Source of the DNA: an uncultured Candidatus Nitrosopumilus sp.
Lineage (GTDB): Archaea > Thermoproteota > Nitrososphaeria > Nitrososphaerales > Nitrosopumilaceae
Assembly (NCBI GenBank): GCA_905612485.1
Contig: CAJQSE010000005.1
Location: 24,848-88,847, forward strand
DNA length: 64,000 nucleotides
Direction of reading: 5' to 3'
A model generated the notes under the pieces. The model was not told the DNA's origin, searched no databases, and saw only the letters and a program-made list of their open reading frames with translations. This document shows positions 10,002 to 19,975 of the stretch, piece by piece; within the stretch, counting starts at the first letter, position 1; each line of letters opens with the position of its first letter. Both the position numbers and the translations under genes were made by a program.

Positions 10002-10760
10002 TTGAAAACAATTTTTATTACTGGAACAGCAGGAGCAGGAAAATCATCGCTTACATCAAAATTACAGGAATATTATACAAGAAATGGAGCATTTGCTGCA
10101 GTTTTAAATTTAGATCCTGGTGTTGAAAGTATGCCATACAATTGTGATGTAGATGTTAGAGATTATGTAGATTATGTTTCAATAATGCAACAATATAGTC
10201 TTGGACCAAATGGTGCATTAGTAATGGCAAATGATTTGATTGCATCAAAAATTGATGAAATACAAAATGAAGTTGATAACATAAACCCAGATTATCTAAT
10301 TGTGGATACACCAGGTCAAATTGAATTATTTGCATATCGTTCTAGTGGTCGTTTTATTATAGATAATTTAACATCTGATGAAAAGACAAGTATTTTTCTT
10401 TTTGATGGTTCAATAGTTACTACACCTACAAATTTTGTTTCAATTGCATTACTTGCAACATCAATTAGATTACGGCTTAATTTACCAACAATAAATGCAA
10501 TAACAAAAACAGATGTAATAGATACTAAACTAAAAGACATATTGGAATGGTCAACAAATTTGAATACATTAGAAAATGCAATTTCTAAAGATACAGATGG
10601 TGAAACTTACACACTAACTACAAGTATTTTACGAGGATTAAATCTTAGTGGGTTTGCACAAGGATTAATTCCAATTTCAAATTCAACTGGTGAAGGAATT
10701 GTTAATCTTGAAAGTGCCCTAAGTAGAATTCTTAATTTGGGTGAAGAGGTAGAAGGGTAG
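10002..10760 (+). CDS. GPN-loop GTPase
   Basis: GTAGAGKSS P-loop, LGPNGALV (GPN), DTPGQIE. Confidence 0.92.
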   Translation: MKTIFITGTAGAGKSSLTSKLQEYYTRNGAFAAVLNLDPGVESMPYNCDVDVRDYVDYVSIMQQYSLGPNGALVMANDLIASKIDEIQNEVDNINPDYLIVDTPGQIELFAYRSSGRFIIDNLTSDEKTSIFLFDGSIVTTPTNFVSIALLATSIRLRLNLPTINAITKTDVIDTKLKDILEWSTNLNTLENAISKDTDGETYTLTTSILRGLNLSGFAQGLIPISNSTGEGIVNLESALSRILNLGEEVEG

Positions 10761-11684
10761 TTGGTATCAAAAATAACAGTTAGAGCACCATCATCTACGG
10801 CTAATTTAGGACCTGGATTTGATATATTTGGACTAGCAATAGATGCATTTTATGATGAAATTACATTAACAAAAACAAAAAGTGGAATTACAATAATTAC
10901 AGATGATAATATTCCTACAAATCCAGAAAATAATACTGCTGGATTAGTAATAAAAAATATGAAAAAAGAATTAAAAATAAAAGACGGAATTGAAATTAAG
11001 ATAAAAAAAGGGATACCTACTGGATTTGGTATGGGTAGTAGTGCTGGATCTGCAGCTGCTGCTGCAGTAGCATTTGATAAATTATTTAAATTAAAATTAA
11101 ATCCCAATGCACTAGTAGAATTTGCAGGGTTTGGTGAAAAAGCAAGTGCAGGAACAATTCATTATGATAATGTTGCAGCATCAGTTTTGGGGGGATTTGT
11201 TATTGTTAAAACAAATCCACTAAATGTAGTTACAATAGAACCTCCTATGAATCTAAGAATGTGTATTGCAGTTCCAAAAATAGAAGTTCCAAAAAAGAAA
11301 ACAAAAGTTTCAAGAGGAGTAATTCCTAAAAAAGTAAAATTAACGGATGCCGTGTTGAATATATCAAATGCAGCAGTAATTGTTGCAGGATTTATGAAAA
11401 AAGATCCTGAATTAATTGGAAATTCAATTAAGGATGTAATTGTAGAACCTGCAAGACAACATATGATTCCAGGATATCAAAAAGTAAAACAAAATGCCCT
11501 AAAAGCAGGAGCATATGGTGTTACAATTAGTGGTGCAGGTCCATCAGTAATTGCATTTTCAAAAAATTCATTTGATTTAAAAAAAATTAGTAGTGCAATG
11601 TCAAAGGGATTTAAAACTGTAAATATTGAATGTCAGACAATAATTTGTAAACCAAGTAAAGGTGCAATAAATACACAAAAATAA
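10761..11684 (+). CDS. thrB: Homoserine kinase (GHMP family)
   Basis: APSSTANLGPGFDIFGLA, IPTGFGMGSSAGSAAAAA, VTISGAGPSVIAF. Confidence 0.92.
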   Translation: MVSKITVRAPSSTANLGPGFDIFGLAIDAFYDEITLTKTKSGITIITDDNIPTNPENNTAGLVIKNMKKELKIKDGIEIKIKKGIPTGFGMGSSAGSAAAAAVAFDKLFKLKLNPNALVEFAGFGEKASAGTIHYDNVAASVLGGFVIVKTNPLNVVTIEPPMNLRMCIAVPKIEVPKKKTKVSRGVIPKKVKLTDAVLNISNAAVIVAGFMKKDPELIGNSIKDVIVEPARQHMIPGYQKVKQNALKAGAYGVTISGAGPSVIAFSKNSFDLKKISSAMSKGFKTVNIECQTIICKPSKGAINTQK

Positions 11685-11688
11685 TTAA

Positions 11689-12372
11689 ATGATGAATATG
11701 AAAAAAGCAGTAATTGTATTTAGTGGAGGAGTAGATTCTGTATGTGCAGTATCATTTTTAAAATCAAAATATGAATTATATGGGATCACATTTTCCTATG
11801 GTCAAAAAGCAGGTATGGAAATTAATGCAGCAAAATCTTTTGCAAAAAAACTGGGATTAAAAGAACATAAAATTATTGATATTGGTTTTATGAAAAATCT
11901 CTATGGAAATTCAAATGTTTTAACAAGTTCAAAAAGAAAAATTCCAACTAAATTTGAATATTCAATTGTGGTTCCAATTAGAAATGCAGTATTTCTTTCA
12001 ATAGCATCGGCATGGGCTTTTACACTTAATGCATCTCTTGTTGCATATGGTGCACATACAGGAGATACAAATTATCCAGATTGTAGACCAAAATTTGCAA
12101 AAAAATTAGAAAATGCATTTAATGAAGGAGAAATTGATGGAATTAATTTAAAATTAAGAAAAAATATTGAGATTTGGTCACCATATCGTAAGGGATTATC
12201 TAAAAGTGATTTATTAAAATCAGGAATGAAAAATCTAGGTGATTCAATTTTTAAAACTTGGAGTTGTTATGCAAATAAAAAACATCACTGTGGAATTTGT
12301 GAGTCTTGTAATAATAGAAAAATTGCATTTAACAAAGCTGGAATTATAGACAAAACAAAGTATCTAAAATAA
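11689..12372 (+). CDS. queC: 7-cyano-7-deazaguanine synthase
   Basis: VFSGGVDSVCAVSFL PP-loop; C-terminal CxxC-type zinc site HHCGICESCNNRK. Confidence 0.93.
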   Translation: MMNMKKAVIVFSGGVDSVCAVSFLKSKYELYGITFSYGQKAGMEINAAKSFAKKLGLKEHKIIDIGFMKNLYGNSNVLTSSKRKIPTKFEYSIVVPIRNAVFLSIASAWAFTLNASLVAYGAHTGDTNYPDCRPKFAKKLENAFNEGEIDGINLKLRKNIEIWSPYRKGLSKSDLLKSGMKNLGDSIFKTWSCYANKKHHCGICESCNNRKIAFNKAGIIDKTKYLK

Positions 12373-12381
12373 TTAAATTAT

Positions 12382-12627
12382 TTATCTAAGAATTTTCTTT
12401 TTTAGAATTATACTTCTAATTAATACATACCAAACTAAAAAGAATGATGCAAAAATTCCTGTAATTACATAATTATGTTGTTCAGTAGTTAATCCTTCAA
12501 ATGTATCAGTAATTAGAACTGCTGAGAAAAAAGCAATTACAATAAGAGCTACACATTCTACTGCATACCATATCCAACCTGGAAATGATTCTTTTGGAAT
12601 GTGAACATATGGATTTGCTTTTCCCAT
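12382..12627 (-). CDS. Small membrane protein
   Basis: 81 aa, two hydrophobic segments. Confidence 0.6.
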   Translation of the reverse strand: MGKANPYVHIPKESFPGWIWYAVECVALIVIAFFSAVLITDTFEGLTTEQHNYVITGIFASFFLVWYVLIRSIILKKKILR

Positions 12628-12669
12628 ATTGATGATGAAAAATATTGATTATTTAATTTTTGAGTATTA

Positions 12670-13227
12670 TTAGAACAATGAATTTGAAGCACGTTTTCTA
12701 ATTAGTGCTATAATACTCTCTTTTTCGTCTTTATTCTCATAGATTCCTCTAAATGCAGATGAGGAAAGAGTTGCATCGTTTCTCACACCACGCATTTTCA
12801 TACAAAGATGTTCTGCATCAGCAAAAACTACTACACCTTTTACTCCTTGAGAGTATAATTCATCAGCAATATTTTTGGTTAAACGTTCTTGAATTTGGAG
12901 TCTTTTTGAATATTTTTCAACTAATCTGACTAGTTTTGATATTCCAAAAACTCTCCCATTTGGAGAATAAGCAATGTGAATTTTTCCATAAAATGGCAAC
13001 ATATGATGTTCGCACATAGAATAAAATTGTATATCACGTGCAATTACTACATCAGAATCTTCTGAAAATTGTACAGACAATTCTGAATCTGAGTCATATC
13101 CTCCAAAAATTTCTCTATACATACTTGCAATTCGTTTAGGAGTTTCTCTCAGTCCTTCACGAGTTGGATCCTCACCAATTTCAATAATTAATTCTCTCAC
13201 AAGTTTTTTTACGCGTTCTTCATTCAT
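12670..13227 (-). CDS. folE: GTP cyclohydrolase I
   Basis: REGLRETPKRIA, MCEHHMLPFYGKIHIAY, RLTKNIADEL. Confidence 0.95.
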   Translation of the reverse strand: MNEERVKKLVRELIIEIGEDPTREGLRETPKRIASMYREIFGGYDSDSELSVQFSEDSDVVIARDIQFYSMCEHHMLPFYGKIHIAYSPNGRVFGISKLVRLVEKYSKRLQIQERLTKNIADELYSQGVKGVVVFADAEHLCMKMRGVRNDATLSSSAFRGIYENKDEKESIIALIRKRASNSLF

Positions 13228-13291
13228 TTTATATTTTTACTCATTTTTTCTAGTATTTGAACGTAATCTGATTTTTAGACTAATGTCAAGG

Positions 13292-14005
13292 TTATGGAGC
13301 CCCGATAAATTTGTGTAATTGTGGAACTACCTTGACATCAATATAATATGGAAATACCACATCATACAAATTTAATAAAAGATCCAAAGAAGGTTCAGAA
13401 ATTCCATATGTTGGTTGAATTACAAATCCATTGATATTTTCTTTTAAAATATTATTAAAAATCTCATCAATTAATTTTTTAAATTCATCTAATTGAGTTT
13501 TAGAACTTACGACAATTTTGATATATGTTGTTTTTTTAGATTTTACAGATGATTCAAGACATTTCATAGTATGGCCAATTAATTTCTCATAATGTTCAGA
13601 ATCTACAAAATCAGAATCTTTTGTTTTAAATTCAATTTTAACAATATCCATAAATGGTAAAACATGATTAAATCGATCAATATCAAAACATGATGATTCC
13701 AAATAAGTAGGGATATTTTTATTTTGGATGTGTTTTGCAAGTTGTGCAACTGCTTCATGTTGAATTAACGGATCACCTCCAGTAAAATTCACTTTGTAAG
13801 TTTGATCTTGTAAATTAGTGTCAATTAACTCATTTGCTTCTTCAATTGTATATTCTGTTCCAGAATTAAGTGGTAAAGATTCCTTAGTATCACAATAAAA
13901 ACATGTGAAAGGACATCCTGCAAGTCTAACAAAAAGAGTTTTTGTACCATAAAGAATACCTTCTCCTTCTACAGATGTAAATATCTCAAATAATCTTACT
14001 TTCAA
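13292..14005 (-). CDS. queE: 7-carboxy-7-deazaguanine synthase (radical SAM)
   Basis: EIFTSVEGEGILYGTKTLFVRLAGCPFTCFYCDT; FTGGDPLIQ. Confidence 0.93.
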   Translation of the reverse strand: MKVRLFEIFTSVEGEGILYGTKTLFVRLAGCPFTCFYCDTKESLPLNSGTEYTIEEANELIDTNLQDQTYKVNFTGGDPLIQHEAVAQLAKHIQNKNIPTYLESSCFDIDRFNHVLPFMDIVKIEFKTKDSDFVDSEHYEKLIGHTMKCLESSVKSKKTTYIKIVVSSKTQLDEFKKLIDEIFNNILKENINGFVIQPTYGISEPSLDLLLNLYDVVFPYYIDVKVVPQLHKFIGAP

Positions 14006-14049
14006 GTAATAATGCTAATTTTTTTCATTATTTATTTAATGAGTTTGTA

Positions 14050-14244
14050 CTAATGCATTACAGGTTCTTTTGTATAAAATAGTCCTGAAATAAAGAATAC
14101 AACGCCTAAAATTCCAATAGTACTTCCAATCAATTCTACTTGATTTTGTAATTCTCCTCCCATTGGAGACCATAACCAAACCATTAAAGCGCCAACTATA
14201 ATCATTGGAATTCCTACACCTATTGTAATTGATTTAGAAGTCAT
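14050..14244 (-). CDS. Small membrane protein
   Basis: 64 aa, two TM segments. Confidence 0.55.
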   Translation of the reverse strand: MTSKSITIGVGIPMIIVGALMVWLWSPMGGELQNQVELIGSTIGILGVVFFISGLFYTKEPVMH

Positions 14245-14275
14245 ATTGAAATTCTTTAGAAAATGTATATGAAGC

Positions 14276-15103
14276 TTATGTTATTCGTATTGAATATCCA
14301 ATATTTTGCATTAATTCCTTTAATTCACCGTATACTAGTTTAGCATCATGAATTTGATTTTTTGAAAGTAATTCTCTTATTTCGAGAATTAATGTATGAC
14401 CTTTATCAATTTGAAATTGATCAATGCCATCATCTTGGGCTTTTGTTAATTGTTTATCAATTCTATCAAGTAACCTATCAAAAAATCGCTTGATAAAATC
14501 AGATCTGTGTTTTATAGCAGATTCACGTATATCATTTTTAATAGAATCAAGAATAATCTTTATTTCATTAATAACATCATTATATGATCCATATCCATTA
14601 TTAATTTGAATACGTAATTCCTGAATTAAATCATAAATTTTAATAAAATCAGATTCTACGTCAGCATTATATTTTTTAGAAATTTTTTCTAAAGTTTTAA
14701 CATATTTTTCTAATCTATCAATTTCACTGGTTAAATTCCTATTAGATTTATCAGATACAGTTACTACTACAACTTTTTCTGAAGATTGGGAAATTATTCT
14801 AGAAATTTGCATAAATGAATTCATTGCTAAAAGAAAATCTTGCTTTGCTTTTTCAATATCATCAGGTAAAGATTCATCTAATGAATATACAGCTCTATGA
14901 CCTTTATCATATAAAATTTGTAGATTATTTGGAATTTGATCCCCATATACTCTATCTAATTGATTTACAATTTGTTTATCTGCTTGTACAGCAATACGCA
15001 ACAAAATACTTGGATCATTTTGTCCATATGCACGATCAACTAATGACGGAGATACTGTACCAAAAATTAAGACAATTATTGCAAATACGGCTAATTTTTT
15101 CAT
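14276..15103 (-). CDS. Secreted helical protein of unknown function
   Basis: Signal peptide MKKLAVFAIIVLIFGTVSPSLVDRAYGQ; overlaps the upstream gene by 4 nt. Confidence 0.7.
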   Translation of the reverse strand: MKKLAVFAIIVLIFGTVSPSLVDRAYGQNDPSILLRIAVQADKQIVNQLDRVYGDQIPNNLQILYDKGHRAVYSLDESLPDDIEKAKQDFLLAMNSFMQISRIISQSSEKVVVVTVSDKSNRNLTSEIDRLEKYVKTLEKISKKYNADVESDFIKIYDLIQELRIQINNGYGSYNDVINEIKIILDSIKNDIRESAIKHRSDFIKRFFDRLLDRIDKQLTKAQDDGIDQFQIDKGHTLILEIRELLSKNQIHDAKLVYGELKELMQNIGYSIRIT

Positions 15104-16017
15104 TCTTCCTCCTCCATATTCTTGCGTAATTTTACCAAATTTTGTAAATCTTTCTTTTCAATTTCAATTACTCCTTCACGTTCTAGTCTTTTTACTGCAC
15201 GCCACATAGTAGTTCTTGGTTGCAAGAATTTTTTACGTAATTCACTTTCAAGTGCTTTTCCTCCATTATTAAAAATAAATTTCACTAATTCTCTATCATC
15301 CTCACGGAGATCTGGTTTTAATTTAAAAATTGTTTCAATATCTAAAATATTATTTTTTTCAGTTATTGGATTATGGTTTACTGGTTTAGGATTTTTTTGT
15401 TTTGTACGAATAATTATTACAGCTCCAATTAGAATAATTATTAATACTCCCCCAATTATTGCATATGAAAAGTAATTTGTTTCAGTTTTTGGATCCGGTA
15501 TTGGATTAGAAATAGTATTACTAAACAAATAATCAATTTCAGTTTTCCCTGAAGGTAGTGTTAATTTATTTTGATCATTAATTATTTCCATATTAATTGG
15601 AAGATTAGTCATTCCAACAATTACAGAATTTTGTGGTAATAGTAATGTAAAATTAGAAGGAGAATCTAAAGAAAATGTCCAAAGTTTACTTTGTTTGGAT
15701 ACTAAATCATGAATATCATATTCGATACTAATAACAGATGAACCAAAAGTTTGAATTAAAGCAAAATTATCTAATACATCCGTATCTAATAGAAATTCAT
15801 TATCACCAATTACAACTAGATTATCAATACTACTTCCAAATAGATTTAATTCATAATCAGTAAGAAAGGAATCAACATCAATTTCTGTAGAAACATGTGT
15901 AGAACCATCAGGATAAATAATAAGATCAAGATCTCTAGGAGAACTAAATGAAGATTGGATTGGAAGTAAAGCTGCTACAATAATCATACTAGCTACCAAA
16001 AGAGGTGTTTTGACCAT
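15100..16017 (-). CDS. Membrane-tethered winged-helix regulator (extracytoplasmic domain - TM - wHTH)
   Basis: ORF track starts at 16107; internal ATG at 16017 (MVKTPLLVASMIIVAALLPIQSSFS) gives a good signal peptide. C-terminal TM then FLQPRTTMWRAVKRLEREGVIEI. Confidence 0.7.
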   Translation of the reverse strand: MVKTPLLVASMIIVAALLPIQSSFSSPRDLDLIIYPDGSTHVSTEIDVDSFLTDYELNLFGSSIDNLVVIGDNEFLLDTDVLDNFALIQTFGSSVISIEYDIHDLVSKQSKLWTFSLDSPSNFTLLLPQNSVIVGMTNLPINMEIINDQNKLTLPSGKTEIDYLFSNTISNPIPDPKTETNYFSYAIIGGVLIIILIGAVIIIRTKQKNPKPVNHNPITEKNNILDIETIFKLKPDLREDDRELVKFIFNNGGKALESELRKKFLQPRTTMWRAVKRLEREGVIEIEKKDLQNLVKLRKNMEEEE

Positions 16018-16111
16018 TGTATCAAAGATACCTTCATTCCTTACAAAAAGTATTCCATCGTCTCCTAGAGATTGGTTCGATTGAGTTGGTTCGATTAATG
16101 AGTACATTTGA

Positions 16112-16435
16112 TCAATACCTTAGATTCATGCTTTCTACTAGTCGTTGAAATCTTTTGAATTCCTGGAAAAAGCCTAGGCCTTTTTCAGTAATTTGAAAGA
16201 CCCTATTTCTATCATTTCTGACTGATTCTACCAAGCCAGCTTCTATCAGTTTCTCACATTTGTCTAACACTGCATAGTGAGATAGGTTGGCTTTTCTAGA
16301 AATTGCAGATACAATGATTCCATCACGACCACCGTCAGCGGTTACGTCTAAGATATCACCCATTATGCCCATTTCGGACCTGTATTGTTGTTTTGACATG
16401 CAATAGTATAGAATGTAGTAGTTTATGAGGAACAT
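16112..16435 (-). CDS. Winged-helix transcriptional regulator
   Basis: ISRKANLSHYAVLDKCEKLIEAGLVESVRNDRNRVFQITEKGLGFF. Confidence 0.8.
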   Translation of the reverse strand: MFLINYYILYYCMSKQQYRSEMGIMGDILDVTADGGRDGIIVSAISRKANLSHYAVLDKCEKLIEAGLVESVRNDRNRVFQITEKGLGFFQEFKRFQRLVESMNLRY

Positions 16436-16448
16436 TCTGAAACATTAC

Positions 16449-16470
16449 AGCGGAACACAAAGCGGAACAC
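16449..16470. promoter_or_regulatory. Tandem direct repeat AGCGGAACAC x2 (period 12) upstream of wHTH gene
   Basis: 16449-16458 and 16461-16470 identical. Confidence 0.5.
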
Positions 16471-16629
16471 CCATTTCTTCAAAAAAATCCTCAGATTTTG
16501 GTAAAAATAAGTTTACAATGAAAAATTTTAGAAAAACAAGCCTAGAAAATACAATTAAAATTCATTCACAAGGTCAGTTTTGAGATTTATAATAACTTTT
16601 TATTCCCATTTTCAATAGAAAATCATAAA

Positions 16630-17091
16630 ATGTTTGATAAGTTCAAAGAAGATAATGGAGGAGAGATGATGGAAGAAAAAATCAATGTATCTGAATCAGT
16701 AGAAGCATCTCCAAGTGCTGAATCTACCATCGGAATTGGTGAATTAATGGGAAAGCGTGCAAAATTAGAGGAAGCAATTGACTATGTCGGTTTAATGATA
16801 AAAAATCTTAAAGATAAAAGAACTATGCTTGAAAAAGATATAGAGGAAGAATCAGTAGATATTAAAAATCTTAAAGAAAAATTACAAAAAGTTAGTGAAT
16901 ACATTAATGAAGAAAATAGAGGAATTCAAGAACTTACAGATAAAAGAATGAAAGTAGAAAATGAAGCTGATGAAGTGGGAATAATAATTAATAATTTAAG
17001 AGATAAACTGGCAAATATCGATACAATTGTTGGCGAAGAAGGAAATAGAGTTAAACAAATTAAAGAAAGTAGAGATAATCTAGAAAGTTAA
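16630..17091 (+). CDS. Coiled-coil protein of unknown function
   Basis: Extended heptad-like charged sequence, 153 aa. Confidence 0.7.
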   Translation: MFDKFKEDNGGEMMEEKINVSESVEASPSAESTIGIGELMGKRAKLEEAIDYVGLMIKNLKDKRTMLEKDIEEESVDIKNLKEKLQKVSEYINEENRGIQELTDKRMKVENEADEVGIIINNLRDKLANIDTIVGEEGNRVKQIKESRDNLES

Positions 17092-17094
17092 AAA

Positions 17095-17736
17095 TTAGAA
17101 AAATTTAGTACTAGTTTTTTCTTGACTACTTGATGGAACTGATGGAAACATTTCACCAGTTGAATTTTCTGCAACAGCAGATGCTTCTCTTAAAATTTTC
17201 TCAGATTCTGCATTAGTAGTTTCATCCATTCCAAATGCTGCATCACCTGTAAAACTTTCAGTCATAAATCCTCCAAGCATCTCTGCCATTTGACCAATTT
17301 CTTGTTCAGCACCAGGCATTATTTTTCCAAGTGATGATTTCAAATTCTTCATTAGACCCATTGTTGGCATCATAGCTACTACAGTATCTCCAAGATCATT
17401 ACAAGTAGATAATCGTAATTCAATTTGTTCTAATGCAATTCTAGCACTGCTTAAAATTTTTGTAACTTTACGAACTTCAGCTAATTCATTTCCTAAAACC
17501 TTACTAGTTTGAACATCATGATTTTGTGTTGCAGTTACAATTCGTTGAAATAATTTAGCATCACGCTCTTGTAACCTAGTTAACATTGAATCTAATTTTT
17601 TGATTTGTGATTGTAATTTTTTGATTCCATCTTGAACTCGTGGTTTTAATGGACCTTTAGGCTTGATTGTATCATTTATTTTATCACTAATGCTTATTTT
17701 TGGTTGTTTTGACCATTTAGTTTCAAGACCAGACAT
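17095..17736 (-). CDS. CdvB-like ESCRT-III (Snf7 family) protein
   Basis: MSGLETKWSKQPKISISDKIND...LKPRVQDGIKKLQSQIKKLDSMLTRLQERDAKLFQRIV; internal ATG at 17736 preferred over the track start 17769. Confidence 0.85.
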   Translation of the reverse strand: MSGLETKWSKQPKISISDKINDTIKPKGPLKPRVQDGIKKLQSQIKKLDSMLTRLQERDAKLFQRIVTATQNHDVQTSKVLGNELAEVRKVTKILSSARIALEQIELRLSTCNDLGDTVVAMMPTMGLMKNLKSSLGKIMPGAEQEIGQMAEMLGGFMTESFTGDAAFGMDETTNAESEKILREASAVAENSTGEMFPSVPSSSQEKTSTKFF

Positions 17737-17904
17737 ATGTTTGATTTTTAAATTAATACTTAATTTCAAGTGTAAAAATTGCTTAACAGTACGTAAACTT
17801 TAGTTAGCTAAACTTGAAAACGGAACCAAAAAGTGAATCTGACTAGATAGACGTCCCTTCGGATCCATTGAACAATTTTAATACAAATTAATCTCTCCAA
17901 ATTT

Positions 17905-18357
17905 ATGAATAAAAAAAGTATTGGAATTTTAATGATTTTGGGTGTAGTAATTTTAGGTGTATCTATTTCAATGAACTCTGAAGAAAAAGATGATAGTGTG
18001 ATATTTCATGTAACTTTAGCAGATCCTGAACTGTATACTAATGGAATTTACACAAATAATTTTACAATGGAACCTGGCACATATTTTTTTAGATTTGTCC
18101 CAAATGGAAGTAGTCCTGAAATCTTATCAATAAAATTAAGTGGTCAAAATTATAGTTTTATAGAAAATTTTAATCTGAAAGGTATACCATATGAATCAGA
18201 AACTTCAAAATATTTTACATGGGAATATGAAGGAGTCAAAAACATCACGATTGATTCAATGAAAGAAATTACAATTGTAATTAATCCAAATGATAATGTA
18301 ATGGGTTCAGTATCTATAGATATTATTAAGGAAAAAAGTGACGAATCTACAAAATAG
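17905..18357 (+). CDS. Secreted/membrane-anchored protein of unknown function
   Basis: N-terminal hydrophobic anchor. Confidence 0.65.
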   Translation: MNKKSIGILMILGVVILGVSISMNSEEKDDSVIFHVTLADPELYTNGIYTNNFTMEPGTYFFRFVPNGSSPEILSIKLSGQNYSFIENFNLKGIPYESETSKYFTWEYEGVKNITIDSMKEITIVINPNDNVMGSVSIDIIKEKSDESTK

Positions 18358-18397
18358 ATTCCCATGAATTTAATACAACCCAAAATTACAAAATATT

Positions 18398-18604
18398 ATG
18401 AAAGATAAAAAATTTAGAGCTAAATTAATAATTCTCTTAGGTTCAATTTGGATAGTTATCACATTACCATTACCATGGATTATAAATAATCCAGCAGTTT
18501 CAGAGGCTCAATTTAACACCATACTTGGAATAATAGGAGTTATGTCAATTCCATTTATTATGCTAGGAGTTGCATGGTCATTAAAGCCAGAATTAACAAC
18601 ATAA
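18398..18604 (+). CDS. Small membrane protein
   Basis: 68 aa, two TM segments. Confidence 0.55.
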   Translation: MKDKKFRAKLIILLGSIWIVITLPLPWIINNPAVSEAQFNTILGIIGVMSIPFIMLGVAWSLKPELTT

Positions 18605-18615
18605 GGAAATCATAA

Positions 18616-19431
18616 TTGAAGAATATTCCAATTCCTGATAAAATTCCTGAATTAGATATTGCAATTAAGGCTGCACAAGAAGCAAGTAATGTAATTTTAG
18701 AGATTTATCAAAAAGATTACAATACATTCACAAAAACTGATAATTCACCAGTTACAGATGCAGATTTAAAAAGTAATAAAATAATTAATGAAATTTTATC
18801 AAATACAAAATATTCAATACTTTCTGAAGAAGATATTGATGATCAAAGTAGATTATCAAAAGATATGATTTGGATTGTTGATCCCCTTGATGGGACTTCT
18901 GATTTTATTGATAAAACTGGAGAGTTTACTGTAATGATTGCATTAATACAAAATAAAAAACCAATTCTTGGAGTTATTGCATGGCCAACAGAAAAAACAT
19001 TATTTGTTGCACAAAAGAATTGTGGTGCTTTTAGATATTCAGATAACAAATGGGATAAAATTTCAGTCACTAAAATAGATAAACTACCTAAATGTAGAAC
19101 AGTAGGATCTAGGCACCATTTATCAGAAAAAGAAAAGGAATTCATTAAAAAAATTGGAATTGAAGATTTTACAAGTATAGGTAGTTCATTAAAAGTTGGG
19201 AAAATTAGTTCTGGTCAAGCTGAAGCTTATATCACTACAACAAACAAAATGAAAGAATGGGATACAGCTGCATCTTATTGTATTGTTTCAGAAGCTGGTG
19301 GGAAAATGACAGATATGTTAGGAAATGAATTAACATACAATAACAAAAATGTGTATCATCAAAATGGGATTTTAGTTACTAACGGATTAATTCATGATAA
19401 AATAGTAGAAGAATTTAAAAAATTAGAGTAG
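18616..19431 (+). CDS. Inositol monophosphatase family / 3'(2'),5'-bisphosphate nucleotidase (CysQ-like)
   Basis: SEEDIDD, WIVDPLDGTSDFI, KEWDTAASYCIVSEAGGKMTD; TTG start. Confidence 0.85.
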   Translation: MKNIPIPDKIPELDIAIKAAQEASNVILEIYQKDYNTFTKTDNSPVTDADLKSNKIINEILSNTKYSILSEEDIDDQSRLSKDMIWIVDPLDGTSDFIDKTGEFTVMIALIQNKKPILGVIAWPTEKTLFVAQKNCGAFRYSDNKWDKISVTKIDKLPKCRTVGSRHHLSEKEKEFIKKIGIEDFTSIGSSLKVGKISSGQAEAYITTTNKMKEWDTAASYCIVSEAGGKMTDMLGNELTYNNKNVYHQNGILVTNGLIHDKIVEEFKKLE

Positions 19432-19962
19432 GTTTCTTTCATTAAGAAAGTCCTTTACTTTATTTGCACTGTCTGAAAGTGGATCATGCTCAGTATCAAT
19501 TACTAAATCTGCTTTTTCTGGAGCTTCATAAGGATCATCAATTCCTGTAAATCCTTTAATCTCGCCTTTTCGTGCCTTGGCATACATGCCTTTGACATCT
19601 CTTTCTTCACATTTAGCTAATGAACACTTTACATACACTTCTGCAAATTGATCACCTGCAGCAATAATATCTCTAGCATTTTCTCTATTCTCAACATATG
19701 GTGAAACTAGAGATACTATACTTGGAACACCATGATTCAACAAAAGCTTAGCTAGATGAGCAACTTTTTTGTTATGTTCATCACGTCCTGCTTTTGAAAA
19801 ATCTTTAGGTGAAAACCATTCTCTTAGTTCATCACCATCAAGCATTGCCAAATTTGGGATATCTTTCTGCAAATCTTTTACAATGGTAGTCTTTCCTGAA
19901 CAAGGAAGACCAGTCATCCAAAGAATGAAAGGTTTCATGTACAAAAATGTTGAAATAACCAA
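19423..19962 (-). CDS. cysC: Adenylylsulfate kinase
   Basis: GLPCSGKTTIVKDL, LDGDELREWF, FAEVYVKCSLAKCEERDVKGMYAKARKGEIKGFTGIDDPYEAP. Confidence 0.93.
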   Translation of the reverse strand: MVISTFLYMKPFILWMTGLPCSGKTTIVKDLQKDIPNLAMLDGDELREWFSPKDFSKAGRDEHNKKVAHLAKLLLNHGVPSIVSLVSPYVENRENARDIIAAGDQFAEVYVKCSLAKCEERDVKGMYAKARKGEIKGFTGIDDPYEAPEKADLVIDTEHDPLSDSANKVKDFLNERNLL

Positions 19963-19975
19963 TAAAGAGCTTACG

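Noticed and set aside
16165-16190. Palindrome-like GAAAAAGCCTAGGCCTTTTTC
   Set aside because: Lies in the coding sequence for KGLGFFQ of the wHTH gene and is imperfect; explained by codons.
17835-17875. Locally GC-richer stretch CTGACTAGATAGACGTCCCTTCGGATCC upstream of cdvB as an sRNA candidate
   Set aside because: Only a 4-bp hairpin and no convincing C/D boxes found; insufficient support.
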